Assembly: GCF_028294535.1 (NCBI RefSeq)
Contig: NZ_JAQBIE010000003.1
Location: 62,001 to 126,000 of the forward strand
DNA: 64,000 bases
From: Paracoccus onchidii
Lineage (GTDB): Bacteria > Pseudomonadota > Alphaproteobacteria > Rhodobacterales > Rhodobacteraceae
Direction: 5' to 3'
The notes below the pieces were generated by a model. That model had not been told where the DNA came from and ran no database searches. It saw only the letters and a list, made by a program, of their open reading frames with translations. Positions 36,803-45,400 of this stretch are shown piece after piece. Every line of letters starts with the position of its first letter. The stretch's first letter is position 1. Both the position numbers and the translations under genes were made by a program.

Positions 36803-37888
36803 ATGAAGCAATTGATGGCGACTGCCGCATTGGCGCTTGTGGCTGCGGCCCCCGCTATGGCGGAAAACTGGACCATGACCACCACCTGGCCATCCAGCCT
36901 CGAGTTGATCGAATTCGACAAGCACTGGGTCGACCTGGCCAACAAGCTGGTCGATGACGACAAGCTGACGATCGAATTCTATGAAGGCGGCAGCCTTGTC
37001 CCGGCAGGAGAAGTGTTCGGCGCGGTGGAATCGGGCACCATCCAGGCGGGCGGCGACTGGCCCGGATACTGGGCGGGCCGCGACAGCGCCTTTTCTCCGC
37101 TGGCAACGACAGCCAGCCTGTTCAACGCCGTCGACTATGTAAACTGGATCCAGGAATGGGGCGGTGCCGATCTGTATAACGAGGTCTATGGCAAATTCGG
37201 CATGGTCTATCTGCCCTATGGCGTGACCAACAACGAATCCGGCTTTCGGACCGTGGACAAGCCCATCCGCACCACCGACGACCTGCAGGGCCTGCAATTG
37301 CGCCTGTCCGGTCTGGAACAAGGAAAACTGCTGGAAAAACTGGGCGGAAATCAGGTCAGCATGGCAGGCGGTGAAATCTATCAGTCGCTTGAACGCGGTG
37401 TGATTGACGGTGCCGAATTTTCCACCCCGAATGTCGATTTTTCCGGCGGGTTCCAACAGGTCACCAAATATTGGTCGACCCCCGGCTGGCATCAGTCATC
37501 CTCGATTTTCGGCGTCATGATCAACAAGGCTTCATGGGACGCACTTGACGACGACACCCGTGAACGCCTTGAAATCGCCGCCGATGCGACGCTTCTGTGG
37601 AGCCTTGCCTTCACCGAGAAACGCGCAACCGAAGCCGTTGCCCAGTTCAAGGAAGCCGGCACCGAAATCAACCGGCTCGACGATGCGACGCTGGAACACA
37701 TCCAGACCCTGGCGAATGAAACCATCGAAGAGGTCGCCTGCGAAAACCCGATGTCGGCCAAGGTCTATGCCAGCCAGATCAGCTATCTTCAGGATTACGC
37801 GAACTGGCGCGACGCATCGGCCCCCTTCAACCTTGGTCGCACGCCGAACGGTCCGGATCTGGCCAAGATCGAGGCTTGTGCGCAGTAA
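36803..37888 (+). CDS. dctP: TRAP transporter substrate-binding protein (DctP)
   Basis: The 361-residue periplasmic binding protein has a Sec signal (TAALALVAAAPAMA, cleaved near residue 20). The mature part begins with WTMTTTWPSSLELIEFDKHW; VGAVESGTIQAGGDWPGYWAGRDSAF-like and LRLSGLEQGKLLEKLGG blocks, and SLERGVIDGAEF contain the Arg/Asp pair typical of DctP/TakP-type proteins. The general resemblance is to the alpha-keto acid (TakP) group, but the ligand is not certain. Last gene of the cassette. Confidence 0.9.
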   Translation: MKQLMATAALALVAAAPAMAENWTMTTTWPSSLELIEFDKHWVDLANKLVDDDKLTIEFYEGGSLVPAGEVFGAVESGTIQAGGDWPGYWAGRDSAFSPLATTASLFNAVDYVNWIQEWGGADLYNEVYGKFGMVYLPYGVTNNESGFRTVDKPIRTTDDLQGLQLRLSGLEQGKLLEKLGGNQVSMAGGEIYQSLERGVIDGAEFSTPNVDFSGGFQQVTKYWSTPGWHQSSSIFGVMINKASWDALDDDTRERLEIAADATLLWSLAFTEKRATEAVAQFKEAGTEINRLDDATLEHIQTLANETIEEVACENPMSAKVYASQISYLQDYANWRDASAPFNLGRTPNGPDLAKIEACAQ

Positions 37889-37914
37889 TCCGCGCATTTT
37901 TTCATGCAAGTGTC

Positions 37915-37938
37915 GGGCGGGGAACGATTTCCCCGCCC
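37915..37938 (+). terminator. Intrinsic terminator behind dctP
   Basis: A perfect 10-bp stem GGGCGGGGAA/TTCCCCGCCC with a CGAT loop starts 26 bases after the dctP stop and is followed by TTCTCGTTG. It separates the TRAP cassette from ihfA. Confidence 0.75.
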
Positions 37939-37996
37939 TTCTCGTTGACAGAAGCCCGTTTGGGCCCCATCCTGTGAGCTTAAAAGAGGATAGATC

Positions 37997-38299
37997 ATGG
38001 GCGAAAAAACGCTGACCCGGATGGATTTGGCCGAAGCCGTATTCCGCGATGTGGGATTGTCGCGTCATGAATCTGCGCAGCTTGTCGAAAGCGTTCTTGA
38101 ACATGTGTCAGACGCCTTGGTCAAAGGCGAACAGGTCAAGATCTCGTCCTTTGGCACGTTCAGCGTTCGCGACAAGAATGAGCGAATCGGCCGCAACCCG
38201 AAAACCGGGGAAGAGGTTCCGATCACCCCCCGCCGGGTGCTTTCCTTTCGCCCCTCACACCTGATGAAGGATCGGGTTGCCGCCGGCAACAAGCGATAG
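37997..38299 (+). CDS. ihfA: Integration host factor alpha subunit
   Basis: A 100-residue HU/IHF-family DNA-bending protein. [20 protein letters not shown] and the DNA-arm motif [23 protein letters not shown] identify the alpha subunit. IHF bends DNA at specific sites for replication, recombination and transcription. AGAGGATAG lies ahead of the ATG. Followed by a MerR-type gene after 15 bases. Confidence 0.97.
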   Translation: MGEKTLTRMDLAEAVFRDVGLSRHESAQLVESVLEHVSDALVKGEQVKISSFGTFSVRDKNERIGRNPKTGEEVPITPRRVLSFRPSHLMKDRVAAGNKR

Positions 38300-38314
38300 G
38301 ACGCGTTCAAAGGC

Positions 38315-38938
38315 ATGAATAAAGGCGCAGATGCATTCCGCTCGATCGGCGAGGTGGCCAAACTGATCGGTGTCGCTCCTCATGTCCTGCGTTATTGGGA
38401 AACACAGTTTTCGCTATTGCGGCCGATGAAACGGCCTGACGGACGCCGCTACTACCGCCCCGACGATGTTCGTCTGGCCGCGGGATTATGCGAGGTTCTG
38501 CGCGAAGACGGCCTGACAATTCGGGGCGCAAAGAAGCTGCTGGCCCAGGACCGTGGAGAGGCCGTGCGCCGCAGGGGTAACGAACGTCTGCAACAACAGC
38601 CAGAAACGCCAACGCCCGACAGCCGAACCTTTGATCCCGCAGGCAATGGCGTCCCTGCCCCGATGCAGCCCCCGGCGCAGCCAGGCACCAGCCCCGATGA
38701 CGACATGCCCTCGCCAAACGCGAAACCGCGCCGCCGGGTCCGTCGTCCAGCGCCGGCCCAGAGCGATGCCCTGCCGCTCTTTCCCGATCTGAAAGAAGCC
38801 GGCAGCCAGGCCGATTGGCTGGCGCAGCTGGTGTCCACCGCTGTGATTCTGCGTCAATTGCAACGGAACGACACAAGGATGCCTGCCGCCCGTGACCTCG
38901 TTTCCGCGCTTAGCCGCAGCATTGGCACGCTTTATTAA
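38315..38938 (+). CDS. MerR family transcriptional regulator
   Basis: The 207-residue protein has an N-terminal MerR winged helix (AFRSIGEVAKLIGVAPHVLRYWETQF, then RPDGRRYYRPDDVRLAAGLCEVL). The middle is Pro/Arg-rich and low in order; the C-terminal part (ADWLAQLVSTAVILRQL) is short and helical. No obvious ligand domain or Cys cluster. The gene regularly follows ihfA in this group of bacteria; the target genes are unknown. Confidence 0.9.
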   Translation: MNKGADAFRSIGEVAKLIGVAPHVLRYWETQFSLLRPMKRPDGRRYYRPDDVRLAAGLCEVLREDGLTIRGAKKLLAQDRGEAVRRRGNERLQQQPETPTPDSRTFDPAGNGVPAPMQPPAQPGTSPDDDMPSPNAKPRRRVRRPAPAQSDALPLFPDLKEAGSQADWLAQLVSTAVILRQLQRNDTRMPAARDLVSALSRSIGTLY

Positions 38939-38979
38939 ATTTTGATGGCACGGGATTACAGATTTCCGCTTTGCAGCCC

Positions 38980-39009
38980 TTGTGCATCCCTGCCGCTTCG
39001 ATCTATATG
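38980..39009 (+). promoter_or_regulatory. Candidate promoter of tRNA-Pro
   Basis: TTGTGC (38980-38985) and TATATG (39004-39009) are separated by 18 bases and end 8 bases before the mature 5' end of the tRNA, a sensible place for a start site. Each hexamer matches four of six consensus positions. Confidence 0.45.
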
Positions 39010-39017
39010 GCCAGCGT

Positions 39018-39095
39018 CGGGCCGTGGCGCAGCCTGGTTAGCGCGTCCGTCTGGGGGACGGAAGGTCGTGAGTTCGAATCTCGCCGGCCCGACCA
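39018..39095 (+). tRNA. tRNA-Pro (anticodon GGG)
   Basis: A complete cloverleaf is visible. The acceptor arms CGGGCCG and CGGCCCG pair fully, the D-arm region is GGCGCAGCCTGGTTAGCGC, the anticodon stem TCCGT/ACGGA encloses the loop CTGGGGG with anticodon GGG, and the T-loop is TTCGAAT. The discriminator A and the encoded CCA follow (39092-39095). It reads CCC and CCU proline codons. Confidence 0.95.
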
Positions 39096-39101
39096 ATCTG
39101 A

Positions 39102-39132
39102 AAACGCCCACTCCTTTTCGGGGTGGGCGTTT
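39102..39132 (+). terminator. Intrinsic terminator behind tRNA-Pro
   Basis: AAACGCCCAC (39102-39111) pairs with GTGGGCGTTT (39123-39132); the stem extends inward over TCC/GGG with a wobble. It begins 7 bases after the tRNA CCA end, so it most likely ends the tRNA transcript before dcd. Confidence 0.8.
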
Positions 39133-39167
39133 CCATATCCGCCAGCCCGTTCACCCGGAGAAAAGTC

Positions 39168-40235
39168 ATGAATGGCGTTCTGCCTGACAGCGAAATCCGC
39201 AGCCTGATCGAACAAGGGGCGATTGCCGCGCAGGTGGATATCATCCCCGAACAAATCCAGCCCGCAAGCCTGGACTTGCGGCTGGGGCACAAGGCCTATC
39301 GGCTGCGCGCAAGTTTCCTGGCCGGCCGGGGACAACGGATCGAGGACCGCCTAAACGATTTTCAGATGCACGAAATGGATCTGAGCGGTGGTGCCGTCCT
39401 TGAGCGGGGCTGTGTATATCTGGTGCCGTTGATCGAGCATCTCAGCCTGCCAGCGGGATTGACTGCGGTCGCCAACGCCAAATCCTCGACCGGGCGTCTT
39501 GACCTTTTAACGCGGCTTGTCACCGATGACGGGACCGAGTTCGACCGTTTGCCCGATGGCTATAGCGGCCCCCTATATGCCGAAATATGCCCGCGCAGTT
39601 TTTCGGTTCTCGTCCGGCCCGGAATGCGGCTGAACCAACTGCGCCTGCGCCGTGGTCAGGCCGTTCTGGATGATGGCGAACTGCGCGCATTAAATGCCCG
39701 TGAACCGCTGGTCGAAGGCCAGGCGCTGATCGACAACGGGTTGGGTTTCTCGGTCGACCTGCGCCCGCTTCGGGATGATCTGGTTGGCTATCGCGCACGC
39801 CCCCATAGCGGTGTCATCGACCTTGACCGCATTGCCCAGTATCCCGCGCAGGATTTCTGGGATGAACTTCGCACATCCGACGGCCGGCTGATCCTGGATC
39901 CGGGGGCCTTCTATATTCTGGTCAGCCGCGAGGCGGTTGCCATACCGGCCGATTGCGCCGCAGAAATGGCCCCCTATCTGGCGATGGTCGGTGAATTTCG
40001 TGTGCATTACGCCGGGTTCTTCGATCCGGGCTTTGGCATTGGAAGTTCCGGTGCCGGATCCCGCGGTGTGCTGGAGGTTCGCTGCCACGAAGCCCCCTTT
40101 GTTCTGGAACATGGGCAGGTGGTCGGTCGTCTTGTTTACGAACGGATGGCCGCCCGCCCCGACCGGCTGTACGGGGCCGGGATCAAGTCGAACTATCAGG
40201 GTCAGGGCCTGAAGCTGGCCAAGCAGTTCGTCTGA
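39168..40235 (+). CDS. dcd: 2'-deoxycytidine 5'-triphosphate deaminase, double-domain form
   Basis: This enzyme turns dCTP into dUTP as a route to dTTP. The 355-residue protein is about twice the length of E. coli Dcd (193) and contains two related jelly-roll units. The first unit has IQPASLDLRLG and AVANAKSSTGRLDLLTR, the second has VGEFRVHYAGFFDPGFG and VGRLVYERM. Alphaproteobacteria often have this fused form. I start at the ATG at 39168 behind CGGAGAAAA; the open frame begins in the terminator. Confidence 0.93.
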   Translation: MNGVLPDSEIRSLIEQGAIAAQVDIIPEQIQPASLDLRLGHKAYRLRASFLAGRGQRIEDRLNDFQMHEMDLSGGAVLERGCVYLVPLIEHLSLPAGLTAVANAKSSTGRLDLLTRLVTDDGTEFDRLPDGYSGPLYAEICPRSFSVLVRPGMRLNQLRLRRGQAVLDDGELRALNAREPLVEGQALIDNGLGFSVDLRPLRDDLVGYRARPHSGVIDLDRIAQYPAQDFWDELRTSDGRLILDPGAFYILVSREAVAIPADCAAEMAPYLAMVGEFRVHYAGFFDPGFGIGSSGAGSRGVLEVRCHEAPFVLEHGQVVGRLVYERMAARPDRLYGAGIKSNYQGQGLKLAKQFV

Positions 40236-40239
40236 CCGA

Positions 40240-41355
40240 TCAATCCAGCGGACCTGTCTGCCACAGGCGAATCTTCAGGCCGCCATGCGCCACGATCGGG
40301 CCGGCAGGCAGGAATGGCAATCCGGTGGCCTTGGCCAGCCCCCCTTCGCTTGTGATGAAGCCGATCTTCCAGCCGCGGAAACGTTCGCGAAACACCTCGC
40401 CCATCGCCGCATGCAGCCCATATAGCGGCCCTTTGTTGCCAATCCGCGCACCATAGGGCGGGTTCACGATGACCAGACCCGCGTCGCCATCGGGGCGCTG
40501 CAAATCGGCGATCTGGTTGCAGGTAAAGCGAATAATGTCCCCAACCCCCGCACGCGTGGCATTGGCTGCGCTCATGCGGATGGCGCCTGCATCCCTGTCG
40601 CTGCCGAAAAAGCGCGGGGCAACGGCTGACGCGGGCTGCTGGCGCGCCCGCAGTTCCTGCCAGACAGCCGGTTGAAAACTGGCAAGGTTTTCGAATGCAA
40701 ACCCACGCGACCGACCCGCAGCCAACCCGGCAGCGATCTCGGCGGCTTCGATGGGAAACGTGCCCGAACCACACATAGGATCGAGCACTGGCTGAGTGCC
40801 ATCATAGCCCATTTCACGCAGGAACATCGCGGCCATGGTTTCGCGCATCGGGGCCTTGGCCACGGCCTCCTTGTGGCCCCGCTTGTGCAGCGATTCGCCC
40901 GTGCTATCCAGGCTGAAGGTCACCAGATCGTCTTCGATGCGCACCTTGACGACCAATGTCGCGTCCGGGGTGATCGGTGCCCCCAACTCTTCCGAGATCG
41001 CGCGTTCGACGCGCTGGATAGCGGCTTTGGCGTGATAGATCCGGCTGGCCCTGCACGTGGCCTCGACGCGCACAGGCACATCTTTGCGCAGAACTTCCGC
41101 CCAGGGAAACTTGCGCGAACGCTTGTCCAGCTGCGCAAGATGCAGCGCGCGAAAACTGCCGATTCGGGCCAAGACCCGCGTCGCGCCGCGCAGCATCAGA
41201 TTGGCACGCCAGACGTCCGGCCAACCGCCGTGAATGGTCACCCCGCCAGGCTGCACCTCTGGGTCGGCCCAGCCCAATGCACGTGCTTCGGCGGCCAAAG
41301 GCTGTTCCAGCCCAGGCGTCGCCACCAGAAAGATCTCGAAATTCTTTTCGCTCAT
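40240..41355 (-). CDS. THUMP-domain class I SAM-dependent RNA methyltransferase (RlmL-like)
   Basis: The 371-residue protein begins with IFLVATPGLEQPLAAEARALG and a THUMP domain for RNA binding (about residues 50-160). The Rossmann methyltransferase core follows: DPMCGSGTFPIEAAEIAAG (SAM motif I) and the catalytic NPPYGARIG. This is the UPF0020 / RlmL N-terminal methyltransferase type, expected to make N2-methylguanosine in 23S rRNA. Specific site not determined. It converges on dcd with only 4 bases between. Confidence 0.88.
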   Translation of the reverse strand: MSEKNFEIFLVATPGLEQPLAAEARALGWADPEVQPGGVTIHGGWPDVWRANLMLRGATRVLARIGSFRALHLAQLDKRSRKFPWAEVLRKDVPVRVEATCRASRIYHAKAAIQRVERAISEELGAPITPDATLVVKVRIEDDLVTFSLDSTGESLHKRGHKEAVAKAPMRETMAAMFLREMGYDGTQPVLDPMCGSGTFPIEAAEIAAGLAAGRSRGFAFENLASFQPAVWQELRARQQPASAVAPRFFGSDRDAGAIRMSAANATRAGVGDIIRFTCNQIADLQRPDGDAGLVIVNPPYGARIGNKGPLYGLHAAMGEVFRERFRGWKIGFITSEGGLAKATGLPFLPAGPIVAHGGLKIRLWQTGPLD

Positions 41356-41393
41356 TGCTCGGCTTTAGCCGCTGAACGCGCCATTGGCGAGGC

Positions 41394-41594
41394 TTAGCGC
41401 CCGATTCTTCGGATCAAGCGAATGGCTTGCCGTGCACGTTTCGCATTCTGCCGTTCCGCCTTGGCCAATTCGGGCGATGGCTTGGCCCCTGTCGCGCCTG
41501 GTTTTCTGGCAAGTTTGCCGACCCCTTTGCGGACGCCCCATTGCATTCCCCGCCGAACCAGCAGGCGAAGAATGATATTGATGATCTGTCCCAT
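41394..41594 (-). CDS. Small basic protein next to scpB, unknown function
   Basis: A 66-residue frame beginning MGQIINIILRLLVRRGMQWGVRKG, with a short hydrophobic start and then a strongly basic helix rich in Arg, Lys and Ala (ELAKAERQNAKRARQAIRL). I begin at the ATG at 41594, 17 bases after the scpB stop; the frame is open further upstream only within scpB. The arrangement suggests it belongs to the scpA-scpB transcript. I do not recognise a characterised family. Confidence 0.7.
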   Translation of the reverse strand: MGQIINIILRLLVRRGMQWGVRKGVGKLARKPGATGAKPSPELAKAERQNAKRARQAIRLIRRIGR

Positions 41595-41610
41595 TGCGCC
41601 TCTTTCCGAT

Positions 41611-42303
41611 TCAATCTTCGAAGAAATCTTCCGCGGGATCTTCGTCAACCTCGGCATCGGGTGGATCGTCGCTGTCGGACTCGGGTTTGGGCAACCCATC
41701 CTCGGCCGGCCGCGACTCGAGCAGACCCGCAGCGCGTAGTTCGGCAAGACCCGGCAGGTCGCGTGCCGATTCCAATCCGAAATGATCAAGAAACGCCTCT
41801 GTCACGACAAAGGTTGCCGGCCGGCCCGGGGTCATCCGGCGACGTCCCATGCGCACCCATTCCATCTCGATCAGTTGATCCAACGTGCCGCGGTTGACGC
41901 TGACACCGCGAATTTCCTCGATCTCGGCGCGGGTAACGGGCTGATGATAGGCAATGATCGCAAGTGTTTCGACAGCAGCTCGCGACAGGCGACGCTGTTC
42001 GATCGTTTCGGTTTGCATCAGGAACCGCAAATCAACGGCGGTGCGAAACGCATAGCCATCGCCGATCCGCTCGACCACGACGCCCCGGCCCTCATATTGA
42101 CGCCGCAATTCGGACAGGGCCTCGGCGGGATCACTGCCAACGGGCAGGCGGTCCTTCAACTCGGCCACGGATATCGGCTGTGCCGCTGCGAAAAGCACGG
42201 CTTCGACCATCCGCACCTGATCGGGCATGGACGGGGGCGGGAAATCGGCATTGCGCGCCAGATCGGCGGCATCGGAATCCGTGGTATGCGTATCGTCGGT
42301 CAC
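41611..42303 (-). CDS. scpB: Segregation and condensation protein B
   Basis: ScpB is the winged-helix (kite) subunit that pairs with ScpA and SMC in chromosome condensation. In this 230-residue protein the core is QVRMVEAVLFAAAQPISVAEL, then SRAAVETLAIIAYHQPVTRAEIEEIRGVSVNRGTLDQL and RRMTPGRPATFVVTEAFLDHFGLES. The ends are extended: an acidic N-terminus and a very acidic C-terminal tail (DEDPAEDFFED). Follows scpA immediately. Confidence 0.95.
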   Translation of the reverse strand: MTDDTHTTDSDAADLARNADFPPPSMPDQVRMVEAVLFAAAQPISVAELKDRLPVGSDPAEALSELRRQYEGRGVVVERIGDGYAFRTAVDLRFLMQTETIEQRRLSRAAVETLAIIAYHQPVTRAEIEEIRGVSVNRGTLDQLIEMEWVRMGRRRMTPGRPATFVVTEAFLDHFGLESARDLPGLAELRAAGLLESRPAEDGLPKPESDSDDPPDAEVDEDPAEDFFED

Positions 42304-42304
42304 G

Positions 42305-43147
42305 TCAACTCTGGTCGGATGAGGGTCTGCGCCGAAAGCTGATCGGCGCGAAGGTTTCGGTTTGGCGTATCTCTAACTGTCCCTGCCGCGCAAGTTCCAG
42401 CGATGCCGCAAAGGTGGCGGCGGTGGCCGAGCGACCCCGCGCATCCTGACCGCCCCAACCCTCGGGAAGAAAATCGGAAATCCCGGTCCAGTCCCCCGCA
42501 TAGCCAATCATGTTGCGCAGCCGGTCCAGTGCCTGTTCCATCGTGTAGATGTCCTTGCGATCAAAGGCATAGGGACGAAATTCATCCTTGGTGCGAAGCC
42601 GTGCATAAGCCCGCATCAAATCGATCAGGCCTGCCCGCCATTCCGTGCGCCGCTTGCGGGCCACGGTTTCCGGGGCCCCACGCCTGAACCGGTCGATGCC
42701 CAACCTGTCGCGGGCCATCAGGCGCGCCGCGGCCTGCCGCATGGCATCCAGCCGTTCCAGCTGAAAGGCAAGATGGGCGGCCATATCCTCGGCCGATGGC
42801 CCATCGGCCTCGGGGTCGGGCGGCAAAAGCAACCGCGACTTGAGAAATGCCAGCCATGCCGCCATGACCAGATAATCCGCCGCCAGTTCGATGCGCAGCT
42901 TGCGCGCCTGATCGACGAATTTCAGATATTGCTCTGCCAGATTCAGCACCGAGATCTTCATCAGGTCGACCTTCTGGGTGCGCGCCAGCGTCAACAACAG
43001 GTCGAGCGGGCCTTCGTAACCATCGACATCGATGATGAACGCCTCTTCCGCGCGCCGCTGCGCAACGGAGTCCTGTTCCCCACCGGCCTGTGCGGGCGAA
43101 TCGGGGACAGGTTTCAGATAGGGCACATCTCTGCCAGTGCGGTTCAC
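42305..43147 (-). CDS. scpA: Segregation and condensation protein A
   Basis: The 280-residue kleisin bridges the SMC heads. The diagnostic N-terminal region is VDGYEGPLDLLLTLARTQKVDLMKISVLNLAEQYLKFV, followed by DYLVMAAWLAFLKSRLLLP. The C-terminal winged helix is less clear (ATFAASLELARQGQLEIRQ). The start is GTG at 43147, behind GAAGGAGGTCAC. With scpB one base downstream the two are surely co-expressed. Confidence 0.95.
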   Translation of the reverse strand: MNRTGRDVPYLKPVPDSPAQAGGEQDSVAQRRAEEAFIIDVDGYEGPLDLLLTLARTQKVDLMKISVLNLAEQYLKFVDQARKLRIELAADYLVMAAWLAFLKSRLLLPPDPEADGPSAEDMAAHLAFQLERLDAMRQAAARLMARDRLGIDRFRRGAPETVARKRRTEWRAGLIDLMRAYARLRTKDEFRPYAFDRKDIYTMEQALDRLRNMIGYAGDWTGISDFLPEGWGGQDARGRSATAATFAASLELARQGQLEIRQTETFAPISFRRRPSSDQS

Positions 43148-43197
43148 GTGACCTCCTTCAGATCAGGCAGTCAGGTTCAGCCCAAGCACCGCGCGAG

Positions 43198-44193
43198 TCA
43201 AGTCGCGGCCAGATCACCCGTCAGCGACCGCCATTCCGCCATCAGCGCTTGCCGGTCCAAGTCCTGCGGTTCCCGCCGCATCGCCAGCGCCGCATCGGCG
43301 CGCCGTTGCGTGGCCGCCGCCATAGGTCCGGCACTGGCCACAACGGGTTCCATGCTGGCGATGTCGCCATTGCAGTGCAGAACCAGATCACACCCGGCCT
43401 CGATCGCCACCTGCGCGCGTTCGGCCTCGGTTCCTGACAGGGCCTGCATGGTGATGTCATCGGTCATCAGCAAACCGTCAAATCCGATCTTCTCGCGGAT
43501 CAGCTTCACAACCGGTGCCGAGGCCGTGGCGGGCCTGCTGTCAACGACATCCAGCCGGATATGCGCGGTCATGCCCATCGGCAAATCCGCCAGCGCACGA
43601 AACGGCGCAAAGTCAAGCGCATCAAGATCCGCCAGCTCGGCGGCACTGTGCGGCAGGGAATGGTGGCTGTCGGCAATCGCCCGTCCATGGCCAGGCATAT
43701 GTTTCATGACCGGCAAGACACCGGCAGCCAACAGACCATCGGCGACCTCGCGACCCAGCCATGCGACTGTTTCCGGGTCGCTTCCCAAACAGCGGTTGCG
43801 CAGGAAGGGATGCGTATCCGGTTGCGCGACATCCAGCGTCGGGGCGCAGTCCGAATCGATGCCGACATCGCGCAATTCGCGACCGATCAGGTAATAACGC
43901 AGCCACATCGCGCGGGCGCCCGCAGCGGCCTGATCCAATGGTGCCGGCCATTCCTGCCAATGCGGCGCACGCAGGCGCTGAACGCGCCCGCCCTCTTGGT
44001 CAACGGTGATCACGGCATCGCGGCCCACGGCATCGCGCAGATCCCCGGTCAGGCGGCGCATCTGTTCGGGCGAAGCAACATTGCGCGCGAACAAGATAAA
44101 CCCCCAGGGATCGGCCGCGCGAAAAAAGTCGCGCTCGGACGGGGTCAGCTCGGTTCCGGCGATACCGCCCAGGATCGTGGCGCTATGCGTCAT
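43198..44193 (-). CDS. nagZ: Beta-N-acetylhexosaminidase NagZ
   Basis: A glycoside hydrolase family 3 enzyme that removes N-acetylglucosamine from muropeptides in wall recycling. Seen in the sequence: AVITVDQEGGRVQRL, KHMPGHGRAIADSHHSLP (catalytic loop with the Asp/His dyad) and LLMTDDITMQALSG (nucleophile Asp). I start at the ATG at 44193, 11 bases behind the stop of the SPOR gene, giving 331 residues; a longer frame from 44226 would run inside that gene. Confidence 0.95.
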   Translation of the reverse strand: MTHSATILGGIAGTELTPSERDFFRAADPWGFILFARNVASPEQMRRLTGDLRDAVGRDAVITVDQEGGRVQRLRAPHWQEWPAPLDQAAAGARAMWLRYYLIGRELRDVGIDSDCAPTLDVAQPDTHPFLRNRCLGSDPETVAWLGREVADGLLAAGVLPVMKHMPGHGRAIADSHHSLPHSAAELADLDALDFAPFRALADLPMGMTAHIRLDVVDSRPATASAPVVKLIREKIGFDGLLMTDDITMQALSGTEAERAQVAIEAGCDLVLHCNGDIASMEPVVASAGPMAAATQRRADAALAMRREPQDLDRQALMAEWRSLTGDLAAT

Positions 44194-44204
44194 CTTCCCG
44201 TCCC

Positions 44205-45329
44205 TCAGCGTGCCAAGGCCAGACAATCCGTGCCGCCAGATTTCAGCGCCGAACAGAACTGGCGTGCTTCGCCGATCGAATCAAAGCCGGCCACGCGCAG
44301 GCGCCAGAAGGTGCGCCCGTTTGATTGATGTTGTTGGATCACCTGCCCCTTGCCCGAGAACAGCGAACCGAACTTGCCCGTCAAACGGTTCCATTCGTTT
44401 CCGGCGATGGCATTGCTGTCAAACGCGCCGATCTGAACCAGCGGACCATTTGCCGAAGCCGCAGCGACAGGGGCAGCCGGGGCCGGTTCGGGCGCAACAG
44501 GGCGCGCATCGGTCGCGGTGGTTCCGGCGGACGCCACGCGCATGGTGCGCGGACGCGGGGCGGGACGCGTCGAAGCCTGCAACAGCCCCGGATTCGCGGC
44601 TGCCTGGGCCTCGGCCAGTGCCGCCGTGATGGCGTCGGTCTGGGCCGGATCGCCGTTTTCGTCGGTAACGACCTCGTTCACCGGTCCTTCGGTGGCAGGC
44701 GCGTCAATGATGGCGGCTTCGGTTTCGGCAATCAGCGCCAGACGCGCCGCTTCGGCAGCGACCTGCGCCTCGGCCAATGCCTGCGCCTCGCTGTCGGAAA
44801 GCGGGACGATCGGCTCGCCATCGAAATTCAACGGTGCATCGGACGGGTTGGCGGGCTCGTGGGCTGCCGCGCCGAATTCGCCCATGGCGACGTCTTCTTC
44901 GGTCAGCGCACCCGCCGCCGGGGCGATGGCAACCTGCGAAGTCGGCTGTTCCAGCGCGCCTTCGGCAACACCGTTCACGGCATATCCGGTATAGCTGGCC
45001 AGCTCTCCGCCCGGGTCATCGGGGGTGGTGCGTGCATCGCCGGCAACGGCACGGATGACCGGCACGCCGGAAACGTCGCGCGACACCAGCTGCCAGCCCC
45101 ATGCCAGCAAGCCGACCATCAGCGCCACCGAGGCCAGCGCGCCCAGATAATGGGTCAGACGGCCGATACGCGCCGAAAAGCTGTCTGCGCCGTCGGGGTC
45201 GGCGACAAAGCGGCTGTGATCGTCATCGGCCTGACCGCCATCCGCACCATGTTGATCATACGAGAACTCGCGCCGCACCTTGTGACGCGAAAACACATAC
45301 CCGCCTTCGCGGAAATCCATCACTGCCAT
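44205..45329 (-). CDS. SPOR domain-containing membrane protein
   Basis: The 374-residue protein has a cytoplasmic N-terminus of about 65 residues, one membrane helix (YLGALASVALMVGLLAWGW, about residues 66-84), a long low-complexity periplasmic linker rich in Ala, Pro and Glu, and a C-terminal SPOR domain from LVQIGAFDSNAIAGNEWNRL to the end. SPOR domains bind denuded glycan strands at division sites. It lies between argS and nagZ, the typical alphaproteobacterial place. Confidence 0.92.
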   Translation of the reverse strand: MAVMDFREGGYVFSRHKVRREFSYDQHGADGGQADDDHSRFVADPDGADSFSARIGRLTHYLGALASVALMVGLLAWGWQLVSRDVSGVPVIRAVAGDARTTPDDPGGELASYTGYAVNGVAEGALEQPTSQVAIAPAAGALTEEDVAMGEFGAAAHEPANPSDAPLNFDGEPIVPLSDSEAQALAEAQVAAEAARLALIAETEAAIIDAPATEGPVNEVVTDENGDPAQTDAITAALAEAQAAANPGLLQASTRPAPRPRTMRVASAGTTATDARPVAPEPAPAAPVAAASANGPLVQIGAFDSNAIAGNEWNRLTGKFGSLFSGKGQVIQQHQSNGRTFWRLRVAGFDSIGEARQFCSALKSGGTDCLALAR

Positions 45330-45400
45330 AGCCTGCCTGTCTGCCGGTTAATCCGACTTTACCGTTGACTGCTCTTACACCCCGGGGCGGCGCCGTTTGT

